This document shows positions 44,245 through 53,601 of a stretch of 64,000 nucleotides of DNA, in pieces. The first letter of the stretch is position 1; the number at the start of each line of letters is the position of its first letter. Origin of the DNA: Actimicrobium antarcticum. GTDB taxonomy: Bacteria; Pseudomonadota; Gammaproteobacteria; Burkholderiales; Burkholderiaceae_D. The stretch spans positions 1 to 64,000 of the forward strand of contig NZ_BAAAZE010000001.1 in assembly GCF_039536745.1 (NCBI RefSeq), in the 5' to 3' direction. Both the position numbers and the translations under genes were made by a program. Under the pieces are notes generated by a model. That model did no database searches and was not told the DNA's origin. It saw only the letters and a list, made by a program, of their open reading frames with translations.

Positions 44245-44959
44245 GCCTGACTCTTCCACTGCGATTACTCCTTCATTTCCTGCCGCTGCGGCTGTACCAG
44301 CCGCTATCGAAGCAAGACAATTAACCAAACGGGTTGCCGATGCAACCGGGGAACTGACCATACTGGACGGCGTCGATTTTACCGTGCCGGCCGGGGCGAC
44401 GCTGGCAATTGTCGGTGCATCCGGATCAGGCAAATCGACCTTGCTGGGCCTGATGGCCGGGCTGGATACACCCACCAGTGGCACCGTACTGATCGACGGA
44501 ATTGATCTGTTCGCCCTTGATGAAGATGGCCGTGCCGGATTGCGCATGGCCAAATTGGGTTTCGTATTCCAGTCATTCCAGTTGCTTGCGCATTTGACCG
44601 CACTTGAAAACGTGATGTTGCCTCTTGAGTTACGTGGTGACGATAACGCGCGGGACAAGGCCGAAGCCATGCTGGGCCGCGTTGGTTTGTCGAGCCGCCT
44701 GAAGCATTATCCAAAATTTTTGTCCGGCGGCGAGCAGCAGCGCGTGGCATTGGCACGTGCCTTCGTGACCGAGCCACCGCTGCTGTTTGCCGACGAACCC
44801 ACCGGCAGCCTCGATGCCGCCACCGGCGACGCCGTGATCGGCCTGATGTTCGAACTCAATCGCGAGCGCAAGTCGACACTGGTGCTGGTCACGCATGATC
44901 CGTCGATCGCGGCCCGTTGCGCCAGTACTATTACGATTTCAGCCGGGCGCCTCGTTTGA
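44243..44959 (+). CDS. ABC transporter ATPase, YbbA/LolD type
   Basis: 238-residue nucleotide-binding protein: Walker A GASGSGKST, signature LSGGEQQRVALARA, Walker B LLFADEPTGSLD and H-loop VTHDPSI. YbbA-type proteins pair with a large FtsX-like permease (YbbP), which is not next to it here. The start at 44243 has no clear ribosome site; a start at 44183 is possible but would overlap tesA deeply. Its 3' end overlaps that of the convergent nnr gene by 21 bp. Confidence 0.87.
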   Translation: MPDSSTAITPSFPAAAAVPAAIEARQLTKRVADATGELTILDGVDFTVPAGATLAIVGASGSGKSTLLGLMAGLDTPTSGTVLIDGIDLFALDEDGRAGLRMAKLGFVFQSFQLLAHLTALENVMLPLELRGDDNARDKAEAMLGRVGLSSRLKHYPKFLSGGEQQRVALARAFVTEPPLLFADEPTGSLDAATGDAVIGLMFELNRERKSTLVLVTHDPSIAARCASTITISAGRLV

Positions 44960-46471
44960 GCTGAGCTCTGTGGCCGGCACCAACCGGTTCAATTCACGCC
45001 GCACCTGCAACAACAATTCGCTGGCTGTCAGACCGACCGGTCCGTGACCGTTTTTTACCAGCACATCGGCAGCATGCCCGTGCAGCCACACCGCACCGGT
45101 TGCGGCTTCCCAGGCCGGCCATCCCTGCGCCAGCAAGGCGCCGCACAAACCCGCCAGGACATCGCCGGTACCGCCGCTGGCCAATGCCGGATTGCCGGTC
45201 GGATTGATGGCGAGCTGGCCGTCGGGGCGGGCGATGATGGTGCCAGACCCTTTCAGTACGACGATGGCATTGCAGTCGCGTGCCAAGGTCATCGCCGCGT
45301 GGAGCCGGTCGGCTTGCACGGTGCCTGCAGTGCTACCCATCAGGCGTGCCGCTTCGAGCGGATGCGGTGTCAGGATGACCGGAGCGGGGTGGCGTGCAAC
45401 GCGCGCTTTCAGGTCCGGTTCGGCGGCGATGAGGTTGAGTGCGTCGGCGTCCAGTACCAGTGGTCGATCCGTGTTCAGGGCTTGCAGCAAATGGCCCCGT
45501 GCCGGGTCAGATTGCCCGAGTCCCGGTCCGGCCACGATGACCGATGTTCCGTAGTCGACCGTTGCGGCGCTACGGCACATCAGCTCGGGATGCAGTGCAT
45601 CGTGACTAGGCACTGTGCCGACGAATGCGGCAAAGGTTTTGCCAGCGCCAGCAAGCAATGCGGCCCGTGCTGCCAGCAGCACCGCGCCGGTCATTCCGTC
45701 TCCGCCACCGAGCACCACGACTTCACCGTAGGTTCCCTTGTGCGAGGCCTGCGAACGACGCCGGATCGCATTGGTGAACAAGGTGGGTGCGGACAGCTGC
45801 ATTGTCGTTGGCGGGAACCGATCCGGGCCGATGTCCAGATCGGCAACGTCGACGGTGCCGGCCTGTTCTTGTCCGAACCCGGTATGCAGCCCGGGCTTGT
45901 CGGCAATGAAGGTGATGGTGCGGGTGGCGCGGATGGCGATGCTGTTGATGCCGTCGCCACCAACAATGACGCCGGTATCGGCATCCAGTCCGCTCGGTAC
46001 ATCAATGGCCAGTAACGGACCACCATGCTCATTGACACGCGTGATCAAAGTACGCATTGCGCCTTCGATGGGTCGCATCAGGCCAATGCCGAACAGGCCA
46101 TCGATGATCAGCGACCAGTGTGCGGGAGGCAGTGTCGTGATGAAGTTCATCGGTGCCAGGCGCGCGCGTTGCAAGGCCTGTTGGGCATCCTGTGGCAAGC
46201 GATCCGGCTCGGCGCACAACAAGACACTCACCCTGGCACCGGCATCGGCCAATCGCGCTGCTGCATCGAGCGCGTCACCACCATTGTTGCCCGGACCTGC
46301 CAGCACCAGGATCGTCGCCGCGGCCGGTTTGTGGGCCAGCATCCGCAGTGCGGCCTGGGCCGTCGCCGCGCCAGCGCGCTGCATCAGGGTGCCGGCTGGC
46401 AGCGTCGCCATTTCAGCCTGTTCGATGGCGCGGATCGTGGCGACCTTGTAAAGAGCGTGCATCGACCTCAT
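44939..46471 (-). CDS. nnr: Bifunctional NAD(P)H-hydrate epimerase/ADP-dependent dehydratase
   Basis: 510-residue metabolite-repair enzyme. The N-terminal YjeF epimerase domain (about 1-215) has LAGPGNNGGDALDAA. The C-terminal carbohydrate-kinase-like dehydratase (about 230-500) has VVLGGGDGMTGAVLLAARAA and the nucleotide site NPALASGGTGDVLAG. It corrects hydrated NADH and NADPH. The start overlaps the dadA stop by 4 bp; an ATG three codons later is an alternative. Confidence 0.93.
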   Translation of the reverse strand: MRSMHALYKVATIRAIEQAEMATLPAGTLMQRAGAATAQAALRMLAHKPAAATILVLAGPGNNGGDALDAAARLADAGARVSVLLCAEPDRLPQDAQQALQRARLAPMNFITTLPPAHWSLIIDGLFGIGLMRPIEGAMRTLITRVNEHGGPLLAIDVPSGLDADTGVIVGGDGINSIAIRATRTITFIADKPGLHTGFGQEQAGTVDVADLDIGPDRFPPTTMQLSAPTLFTNAIRRRSQASHKGTYGEVVVLGGGDGMTGAVLLAARAALLAGAGKTFAAFVGTVPSHDALHPELMCRSAATVDYGTSVIVAGPGLGQSDPARGHLLQALNTDRPLVLDADALNLIAAEPDLKARVARHPAPVILTPHPLEAARLMGSTAGTVQADRLHAAMTLARDCNAIVVLKGSGTIIARPDGQLAINPTGNPALASGGTGDVLAGLCGALLAQGWPAWEAATGAVWLHGHAADVLVKNGHGPVGLTASELLLQVRRELNRLVPATELSSNEAPG

Positions 46472-47712
46472 CCGAAACGTGACAGGGTCAAGCCATCCAG
46501 ATCGATGTCTGGCGCGCGGCCAGAGACCAGGTCGGACAAAATCTTGCCGATGCCCAGCGATGCGGTCCAGCCGTTGGCGCCGTCATCGAGCCCGACATAG
46601 ACATTGCGCATCGGGGTCGCGCCCATCACCGGCACGCCGTCCGGCAGCATCGGCCGTATCCCGCTCCAGAGCGTGGCATTGTTGTAATTGCTGGCATTCG
46701 GAAACCAGTCGGTGGCGACTTTACGCAGCGTGCGTTGCGCCGCTTCCGGCACTTCCGGCGTACGTGCCCGCGGGTCCGCGACACCGGCGATGCGGACCCG
46801 GTTGCCAAAGCGCGTGATGGTGGCTTTGTAACGGGTGTCGCTCAGCGATGCCAGCGGCGCTTCCTCAAAATCTCGGATGGTACAAGTGGCCGAATAGCCC
46901 TGTACTGGCAGCACCGGAATGCGTACGCCGATGCTGGCCAGCAAGCGCGGGTTGTCGTTGCCGGCTGCCAGCACCACCGCATCTGCCGAAAAAGGCATGT
47001 CGGCGATCTGCAGCGCAACGCGGTTGTCGATGCGGTCGACGCGGGCCACCTGTCCGCCAAAATGAAAGGTGACACCGATGGATTGCGCAATGGTTTTAAG
47101 ATGCTTGGTGAACAAGGCGCAGTTGCCTGCCTCATCCAGCGGCAACTGCAACGCCGCTGTCATGGGCGTTGTGGCGGCCAGTGCCGGTTCGATCTCGCGT
47201 GCGGCAGCCGGCTCCAGCAGCGCATGCGCGACCTCGGTTTCTGCCAGCAGCGCCAGCAGCGGTTGTGCCATCAGCAGGTCGCGCTCGGTGCGCAGCAGTT
47301 GCAGGTGCCCGCCGGTTTGTTCGTAGTCGATGTGGTAATGCAGTCTGAGGTTTTGCAACAGATCACGGCTGTAAAAGCCGAGCCGCTGCAAACGCAGTTT
47401 GTTGGTGTGAAAGCGTGTCTGGTCGCACTCCGAAATCCAGCGTCGGGCCCAGCCCCACAGCGCCGGATCGAACCGGTGTCGCAGCAATACCGCTGCTTCA
47501 TCCTTGAACAATTGCGACATGATCCTGCGCGGCATGCCAGGCATCGCCCACGGCGCCGCGACTGCCGGTGCAACCAGTCCGGAGTTACCGAAGCTGTTCT
47601 CTTCGGCGACATTGCTGCGCCGTTCAATGACGACCACTTCATGACCGGCTGCAGCCAGAAAATAGGCCGTACTCACGCCCAGGATGCCTCCGCCTACGAC
47701 CGCTACTTGCAT
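46468..47712 (-). CDS. dadA: D-amino acid dehydrogenase
   Basis: 414-residue FAD-dependent oxidoreductase with the N-terminal Rossmann motif VAVVGGGILGVSTAYFLA, VVVIERRSNVAEENSFGNSG and a C-terminal GLDDGANGWTASLGIGKILS FAD segment. It matches DadA, which oxidises D-amino acids to keto acids and passes electrons to the respiratory chain. The ATG follows AGGATTGAGTGC. The nnr gene is coupled behind it; no alanine racemase gene is adjacent. Confidence 0.87.
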   Translation of the reverse strand: MQVAVVGGGILGVSTAYFLAAAGHEVVVIERRSNVAEENSFGNSGLVAPAVAAPWAMPGMPRRIMSQLFKDEAAVLLRHRFDPALWGWARRWISECDQTRFHTNKLRLQRLGFYSRDLLQNLRLHYHIDYEQTGGHLQLLRTERDLLMAQPLLALLAETEVAHALLEPAAAREIEPALAATTPMTAALQLPLDEAGNCALFTKHLKTIAQSIGVTFHFGGQVARVDRIDNRVALQIADMPFSADAVVLAAGNDNPRLLASIGVRIPVLPVQGYSATCTIRDFEEAPLASLSDTRYKATITRFGNRVRIAGVADPRARTPEVPEAAQRTLRKVATDWFPNASNYNNATLWSGIRPMLPDGVPVMGATPMRNVYVGLDDGANGWTASLGIGKILSDLVSGRAPDIDLDGLTLSRFG

Positions 47713-47767
47713 GCACTCAATCCTCTGATTGGTCGACCCGTTCGGGTGGCTGTTGACGCGATGCTGG

Positions 47768-49846
47768 TCATTCCGGCTTTACTCCGATTTTTGGGGCAAT
47801 GAAAAAGTCCAGTGGCCGATGCACCAGCCGTGACAGCAACGCCCTGACCAATGTCCAGCCTTTGGTAAAGCGCACCTGCCGCGAGCGCAATGCGACGAAC
47901 AATGCCAGTCCAAAGCTTACCAGCAGATTTGCGATGCCAATACAGAGAATGCCCACCACCGACGTCAGCATGGTTTGCCAGCTCACCAGAAAATCGAGAC
48001 CGACCCAGGCGATCGCCAGATTCGTTGCCGAAAAGGTGATGTGCCGGATATCCAGAGGCAGCCCGACCAGCTGGCCGAAGGTGCCTATCGTCCCGAGCAG
48101 GATGCCGAAGAACAAATTTCCCATCAGGCCGCCGAGATTTTTTTCGATGTAATGGGCGATGCGCGCATGCCGTCGTTCGCCGAACAGGCGACGCAATCCG
48201 TGCAGCCGAAGCACGCGCTGCGCCATTTTGGTATAGACCGCACGGTTATCGAAATAACCCGAAATCATCCCCGCCAGGAACAGGCAGACACCGGCAATCG
48301 CGGCGTAGAAAATTGCCAGGCTACTCAGCGGGTCGATATCCGCCAGCATGTGGCGGGCCTTGTCGGGCGACACCAGATGGTGACCCTTGATGCTGATCCA
48401 GACACTGGCGATGGCCAGTGCGGTCGGAAAAGCCGTCACCAGGTTGCCAAAGACGGCAACGAATTGGGTGCGCAGCACCTTGACGATCAGGTCCGCCAGA
48501 CTCTCGATGTTGATGTTGCGGCTATCCGGTGTTTGCAGGTCGGTGGCGATGCGCGCTGCAGTCATCGCCGGTTGCTTGGTGGCGACCGTGAAATGCAGCA
48601 GATGGATCAGCATGAAGCCGAGCGAATAGTTCAAACTAAAAAGGAATGCCTCGACCAGTGGTGCGGCGCGCAGGTAGGACGCCAGGATTTTCAGCATCGC
48701 CATGAAGCCAATGATGAAGCCTGCACCGGCCGATGAGCGGAACATCGCGCCATATTCCCTGCGGTTTTCGGCGATGTAATGTTCGCCGGTGTGGCTGGCA
48801 TTTTCGGTGACGTTGCGGGCCAGCAGATTGATGTTGGCCGTGAACAGTTCGCGGATGGCGTATTTGCGGTTGTGCGCTTTCGCCAGGTCCATGGCCAGTT
48901 CCAGCGTCTGCTGCCGCCGCACCTCGGTCCAGGGTTGCGCCACGGCAGAGGGTGTGACGTCGACCAGCAACAGCAGACGACGCAGGCGTTCGATGTTCTG
49001 GGTCAGGCGTACCAGCAGATAGGTCAATGCGACTGTGGTCCCAAGGAGCAATGACTTTTTACGGATGCGGGCAATCACGCTGTCGCACTGGTCCAGCATC
49101 ACCAGCAAATGGTCGGCATCGACGGGCGGTGTCGTGGCCTCGTTCTCTGGCGGCGCAGCGGTGGTCGCTCTGGCGTCGGCCGCGTCGCGTCGGCGCAGCG
49201 CGCTATCCAGGAATCGATGTGCTTCGACGTTCTGGACCAGGAATGGCGATTCGAATTTTTCGAGATCGGGATGAATGCGCACCAGGTCGGGTTCCAGGCC
49301 CATGGCGCTGATGCGATGCGACAGCGTTTGTATCGCCTCCAGCAATTCCATGTTGGCCAGCCGGTGCGCTGCCTGATCGGTGCGCAGGGCTTCGCCTGTT
49401 CGCAGGTGCGTGGCACCACTGGCAATCACATCCAGCAGCGCTTGCCAGTCGCGCGCGTCGATCGCCTGCAGCCATTGGTAATCGGTATCGACACTCAGGA
49501 TGCGGTCGAGGCAATCGCTGAGGTACAGCTTGTCGATTGCTGGCGGCAATATCCGGTAAGACAAGCGGCGAAACAGTTCGCTAAAAAAGCCATAGCTGGG
49601 CAGGATGCCGATGTCCGTGTACACGGTGGTGTGCCGCCGGATCGACAGCACGTGCAGCAGGTAATGGCGCAACGCGGCAGCATGTGCCGGATTGCCTTTC
49701 AGGAGTTGCACCAGCATGCGCACATTGGCGGCGGCGAGTTTGCCCTGTGCCGGACTGGATGGACGAATCAATGCAACAAGGTCGACCAGCGCATCAATGT
49801 CGTCGTTGACAGGATCGGCAGTAATACGTTCTAGGAGAGTCAGCAT
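47768..49846 (-). CDS. Gcr-type 'site-specific recombinase' membrane protein
   Basis: 692-residue protein of the family labelled site-specific recombinase (Gcr). The N-terminal 350 residues are helical and soluble-looking; residues about 370-680 hold several hydrophobic helices (for example AGAGFIIGFMAMLKILASYL and LAIFYAAIAGVCLFLAGMIS). No tyrosine- or serine-recombinase catalytic motif is visible, so the family name is doubtful and a membrane role is likelier. It is 55 bp upstream of dadA on the same strand. Confidence 0.8.
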   Translation of the reverse strand: MLTLLERITADPVNDDIDALVDLVALIRPSSPAQGKLAAANVRMLVQLLKGNPAHAAALRHYLLHVLSIRRHTTVYTDIGILPSYGFFSELFRRLSYRILPPAIDKLYLSDCLDRILSVDTDYQWLQAIDARDWQALLDVIASGATHLRTGEALRTDQAAHRLANMELLEAIQTLSHRISAMGLEPDLVRIHPDLEKFESPFLVQNVEAHRFLDSALRRRDAADARATTAAPPENEATTPPVDADHLLVMLDQCDSVIARIRKKSLLLGTTVALTYLLVRLTQNIERLRRLLLLVDVTPSAVAQPWTEVRRQQTLELAMDLAKAHNRKYAIRELFTANINLLARNVTENASHTGEHYIAENRREYGAMFRSSAGAGFIIGFMAMLKILASYLRAAPLVEAFLFSLNYSLGFMLIHLLHFTVATKQPAMTAARIATDLQTPDSRNINIESLADLIVKVLRTQFVAVFGNLVTAFPTALAIASVWISIKGHHLVSPDKARHMLADIDPLSSLAIFYAAIAGVCLFLAGMISGYFDNRAVYTKMAQRVLRLHGLRRLFGERRHARIAHYIEKNLGGLMGNLFFGILLGTIGTFGQLVGLPLDIRHITFSATNLAIAWVGLDFLVSWQTMLTSVVGILCIGIANLLVSFGLALFVALRSRQVRFTKGWTLVRALLSRLVHRPLDFFIAPKIGVKPE

Positions 49847-50152
49847 GCGGTCAGATGATTGTTCAGGGGATAAGCACGAGGCGGAGTCTGGCCGCGCAGT
49901 GTAACTCCTCGGGCAATTGCGCTCGGGATCAGTATTCAGGTATCGGTAATGAAGAGTGGGCGGATGTCTGCAGCGTTGTGCGGTACGCCGTTGGCCGGTA
50001 CGTCACCAGGTCGCCCGATCTTCGCAGTGACGACACTGCCAAGATCGGGCGATCCCCATTGAATCCTGCCCAAGTCTGACCCGTCACGCAAGGCTTACCG
50101 GCTCGTTACCTGACGACTCGCAAGCCAGGCAATAGCCGACACCATCAATGAC
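49847..50152. other. Intergenic region with a long hairpin
   Basis: 306 bp between the start of the Gcr-type gene and the end of the OmpA-type gene. It contains the 42-nt hairpin at 50011-50052. Nothing else is recognisable; no open frame with coding character was seen. Confidence 0.5.
50011..50052. repeat. 42-nt near-perfect hairpin
   Basis: TCGCCCGATCTT pairs with AAGATCGGGCGA (12 bp), then a C/C mismatch, then GCAGTG pairs with CACTGC (6 bp) around the tetraloop ACGA. There is no T-tract on either strand, so it is not a classical terminator. It could be a REP-type element or structured RNA. Confidence 0.75.
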
Positions 50153-50809
50153 TTAGCGTTGCTGCTGTTCCGCGACGTAAATTTCAACACGGCGGTTGCG
50201 GGCACGGCCGTTGCTATCGTTGTTTGAGGCAATCGGGTCGTTTTCGCCCCGGCCTTCAATCGTAAAGCGGTTCGGCGAGATGCCGCGGCTGGTCAGGTAA
50301 TCGCGCGTGCGGGCTGCGCGGTCGACCGATAGCGGATTGTTGATCGCCGGGCTGCCAGTATTGTCGGTGTGGCCGATGATGGTCACCGCGGTGGCGGGAT
50401 TGTCATTCAGGCTGGCTGCAAACCGGTCCAGCACGGGCCGGAAATTACCCTTGATATCCGACCGGTTGGTATCGAACGAGATATCGCTGGGGATTTCCAG
50501 CTTGAGCCGGTTGTCGGACGTTTGTGTGACCTGGATACCCGTGCCCTGGGTGGCCTGTTCCATCGTGCGTTTCTGGTTCTCCATGCGGGTAGACCAGATG
50601 TTGCCGATGGCGGCGCCTGCGGCGCCGCCAAGCAGGGCACCGCCAGCCGCGCGGCCACCGCCGCCGCCGCCGGTGGAGGCACCCAGAATGGCGCCGAGGC
50701 CGGCACCGATACCTGCACCGGTGGCCGTGCCACGCTGCGTGCCGGACATGTCGGCACAACCGCTGATGCCCAGAATGGCGGCGGTCGCAATGATTGCAAA
50801 TGTGCGCAT
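50153..50809 (-). CDS. OmpA-family outer-membrane lipoprotein (YiaD-like)
   Basis: 218 residues: lipoprotein signal with LGISGC (Cys18), a glycine-rich glycine-zipper stretch (about 31-75) and a C-terminal OmpA/MotB peptidoglycan-binding domain (about 105-215) with TVTIIGHTDNTGSPAINNPLS and RNRRVEIYV. It should tether the outer membrane to peptidoglycan. The ribosome site is weak (AAAGCGA). Confidence 0.92.
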   Translation of the reverse strand: MRTFAIIATAAILGISGCADMSGTQRGTATGAGIGAGLGAILGASTGGGGGGRAAGGALLGGAAGAAIGNIWSTRMENQKRTMEQATQGTGIQVTQTSDNRLKLEIPSDISFDTNRSDIKGNFRPVLDRFAASLNDNPATAVTIIGHTDNTGSPAINNPLSVDRAARTRDYLTSRGISPNRFTIEGRGENDPIASNNDSNGRARNRRVEIYVAEQQQR

Positions 50810-50871
50810 AATTTTGTCGCTTTCATCAGTTGTTCGTGAGTGGATGATTATTTGCTTGAACAGCAGTGTGC

Positions 50872-51357
50872 TTACTTTTTAAGCACCGCGTGCTCGCCCA
50901 ATTCGTCTTTGTCGACTTTGATGCCGACGGCGGCTTTGGCCATGGTGACCATGCGTTCCATGGCAGATTTGTCGGAATCCCAGATGTCGGCCTTTGCGAT
51001 CTGTACACGCAACAGGCACAGCGCAGGGTCATCCACGCCTGCAGGGAAAAAAGTGGTGTACGCCGGTTTCCATAGTTCGCTGATCAGCGCCTTGTCATGG
51101 GACAGAGTGGCTGTTCCTGATGATGAAATAAACCGGTTTTTTGACGAGTCAGCATAACAAAGCAGGACGTTCTCATCTCTGCGAATGTCGGCGACGACGT
51201 CGGAATCGGTTCGGGTAAAAAACCAGACGGCACCTTCGCGCCCTGCTACCTGCGTTGTAAATGGCCGTGCCTGCATCAGGCCGGCTTCGTCGTGCGTTAC
51301 CAGCATCGTGAACTTGATCTCGTTGATCGCTTCGTAAAAACTTGGCCAGTCAGTCAT
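50872..51357 (-). CDS. Pyridoxamine 5'-phosphate oxidase-like general stress protein
   Basis: 161-residue split-barrel flavin-binding protein of the General stress protein 26 type. Segments such as LVTHDEAGLMQARPFTTQ, AVWFFTRTDSDVVADIRR and VLLCYADSSKNRFISSSG fit the family. AGGAGAG lies just before the ATG. The physiological reaction is unknown. It lies between the OmpA-type and ferritin-like genes on the same strand, which together look like a stress group. Confidence 0.87.
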   Translation of the reverse strand: MTDWPSFYEAINEIKFTMLVTHDEAGLMQARPFTTQVAGREGAVWFFTRTDSDVVADIRRDENVLLCYADSSKNRFISSSGTATLSHDKALISELWKPAYTTFFPAGVDDPALCLLRVQIAKADIWDSDKSAMERMVTMAKAAVGIKVDKDELGEHAVLKK

Positions 51358-51430
51358 CGTTCTCTCCTAGTTCGAGCGTAGTGTGGATTGCGCGCAAGCC
51401 GCGCTGGCAATCCGGTGAATTCAGTACAGA

Positions 51431-51997
51431 TTACTGCTTCATGCCACGATGCAGCGAGGCCAGTTCGTCGGCGTGTTCTTCCTCGACTTCGAGGATTTCG
51501 GCCAGCATACGGCGGGTGGTCGGGTCGGTGTCACCGATGAATTCGATCATTTCGCGGTAGCTATCGATGGCAATGCGTTCGGCCACCAGGTTTTCCTTGA
51601 TCATTTCTTCGAGGTTGCTGCCTTCGACATACTCGGCATGGCTGCGCGCTGTCAGAGTCGATGGCGAAAAATCCGGCTCGCCGCCGAGCTGCACGATCCG
51701 TTTGGCGATCATGTCGCCGTGTCCGGCTTCTTCATTGGCGTGCGCGAGAAATTCGGCGGCCACTGCGGATGCATGAATGCCGTCTGCCATGAAGTGATGC
51801 CGCTTGTAGCGCAACACGCAGACCAGTTCAGTTGCCAATGCTTCATTGAGCATTGCCAGAACAGCAGTGCGGTCGCCCGCGTAGCCGTCGGTTACTGCAC
51901 CGTCATCGATGTGCTGGCGTGCGCGTTGGCGCAGCGTCGCAGTGTCAGTGAGTTTGGTGCGGGTGGTGGTGGTTTTTGCAGGGAGAGTGACGCTCAT
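51431..51997 (-). CDS. Ferritin-like (bacterioferritin/Dps-type) protein
   Basis: 188 residues forming a four-helix bundle with di-iron ligands: Glu in LNEALATELVCVLRYKRHH, Glu/His in AHANEEAGHGD, Glu in NLVAERIAIDSY and Glu/His in LEVEEEHADEL. It resembles bacterioferritin-like proteins, which store or oxidise iron. A basic, threonine-rich N-terminal tail (about 1-25) could bind DNA, as in Dps proteins, but this is inference. GGAATCCAGC precedes the ATG. Confidence 0.88.
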   Translation of the reverse strand: MSVTLPAKTTTTRTKLTDTATLRQRARQHIDDGAVTDGYAGDRTAVLAMLNEALATELVCVLRYKRHHFMADGIHASAVAAEFLAHANEEAGHGDMIAKRIVQLGGEPDFSPSTLTARSHAEYVEGSNLEEMIKENLVAERIAIDSYREMIEFIGDTDPTTRRMLAEILEVEEEHADELASLHRGMKQ

Positions 51998-52152
51998 GCT
52001 GGATTCCTTGATTGGGGTGGAAAGAGCCTATGTCGCTGGGAATAATGCGGATCACGGTTGTTGGGCAACCGGCTTCAGAATGCTGATTCGCAGGGAAATA
52101 GGTTCGGAGACGCGCGCGACCGCGCTCAGCAGAGCGCGGTCGTTGAGTACAT

Positions 52153-52302
52153 TTAGAGCGGCTTGCGGCCGGAAATGATGCGAAGCAAAATCACCACAAC
52201 AGCGATCACCAGCAAAATATGGACGAAGCCGCCCAGCGTGTACGAAGTGACCATGCCCAGCAGCCACAGAATGATCAATACAACTGCGATTGTGTACAAC
52301 AT
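52153..52302 (-). CDS. Small Lmo0937-family membrane protein
   Basis: 49-residue hydrophobic protein that begins MLYTIAVVLIILWLLGMVTS and ends RIISGRKPL, with two predicted transmembrane helices (about 3-19 and 26-43) joined by SYTLGGFVH. It matches the small Lmo0937/DUF5670 membrane proteins often linked to general stress genes. AAAGGAA is 9 bp before the ATG. The short length means it is easily missed. The function is unknown. Confidence 0.85.
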   Translation of the reverse strand: MLYTIAVVLIILWLLGMVTSYTLGGFVHILLVIAVVVILLRIISGRKPL

Positions 52303-52628
52303 GATGGATATTCCTTTTATTGATTGATAGGGGCGCTCCCGGCGGGACGTGGTGCTTGTCTCACCCGGCCGGGGCTGCTGCTTCTGCTTCTGTAATTCAG
52401 GTGCGGACGGTGCCTTCCGGGCCAGGCTGGCCGTGCCACGCGACTTGCGTTTGTTCTGATTGCATGTCGTGCTGCTGGTGAGTCAGTTATGATGATTCTG
52501 TTTCAACATCACGACGGCAATTGTGCCCTCGGGGGTGGCTGAACTTCTGTGCGTCAGCGTACATACCCTGGCAAGTTTGTTGCGTAGCCTGTGCAACATC
52601 TGACCACGTCGTCGCACGGGGATCCAGA
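52303..52628. other. Intergenic region between the Lmo0937-type and Crp-like genes
   Basis: 326 bp between divergent genes. It holds a short GC palindrome (CCCGGCCGGG near 52368-52377) and presumably the two promoters, but I cannot place them with confidence. Confidence 0.45.
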
Positions 52629-53390
52629 GTGACCGAGGCCAAGTTGAAAACTGTACCAACAGCTGAATTGACAGCACGAATACCTAACCACCTGCTTGCT
52701 GCGCTTCCTGCCGCCGACTACGCCGAAATCGCACATGATCTCCATCCCGTCATCGTGTGCATGGGGCAGGTCGTGCAACATCCGCATCAACCGGTCAAAA
52801 CAATCTGGTTTCCGGTCGACTGTCTGATGTCCCTGCGCGCGGTCAATGAGTCCGGTGCGGCACTGGAAATCGCTCAGGCCGGAAACGACAGCGTGATTGG
52901 TCTGATGGGCATGGGCATGGGCAACGTCGGCACCAAGAACGAGCCGGGATTGATCGCGGTGGTGGAAATTGGCGGAAGCGCGATGCAGATCGATGTCGTG
53001 ATCCTGAAAAAAATCCTCGCACATAGTTTTGCGCTGCAAACGGTGCTCTATGACGCTTTGCGTGACCTGATGCTGCAGGCCAGTCGTAATGCCTTGTGTA
53101 CGCATTACCATTTTGTCGAGCCACGCGTGGCGCGGGCGCTGCTGCGCATGCGTGACCGCATGCACATGAATAAATTCCAGATGACCCAGGGCTTTCTCGC
53201 ACAGGCGCTCGGAGTGCGCCGGGCTGGCGTGACCAAGGCGGCGAGCGCGTTGCAGTTGCAAGGACTGATCCGTTACTCGCGCGGTGCTATCACAATCCTC
53301 GACGGTGCGGGGCTGGAACGAGCTGCTTGTGCCTGCTATGCGACAGATCGCCGACTTCAAACAAGCTCACGCCAGAAATTGTCTGAATAG
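52629..53390 (+). CDS. Crp/Fnr-family transcription regulator
   Basis: 253 residues: an N-terminal cyclic-nucleotide-like beta-roll (about 25-140; VQHPHQPVKTIWFPVDCLMS, then AGNDSVIGL) and a C-terminal winged helix-turn-helix (about 185-240) with MTQGFLAQALGVRRAGVTKAASAL. The fumarate-nitrate-reductase cysteine cluster is absent. The start is taken as GTG at 52629, with GGGGATC upstream; a longer frame to 52521 is less likely. It lies among stress genes and may regulate some of them. Confidence 0.87.
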   Translation: MTEAKLKTVPTAELTARIPNHLLAALPAADYAEIAHDLHPVIVCMGQVVQHPHQPVKTIWFPVDCLMSLRAVNESGAALEIAQAGNDSVIGLMGMGMGNVGTKNEPGLIAVVEIGGSAMQIDVVILKKILAHSFALQTVLYDALRDLMLQASRNALCTHYHFVEPRVARALLRMRDRMHMNKFQMTQGFLAQALGVRRAGVTKAASALQLQGLIRYSRGAITILDGAGLERAACACYATDRRLQTSSRQKLSE

Positions 53391-53601
53391 ACAGAGCTAT
53401 GTACGGTGCCGCACAGAGCATTGATTGCCGTGCCGCTACAGTCCGGCTACGACTGGGGTGTAACCAGGAAGACAGTAAGCCCATGAGGCAAACTGATTCG
53501 ACGGTATACCGCATCACTGTGAGTCGCAGCGCCACAGAGCAACGGGCCTGTGTTTTTTTTACAGATTCTTCGATCGACCACTTTTTACAGGGATATACAC
53601 C

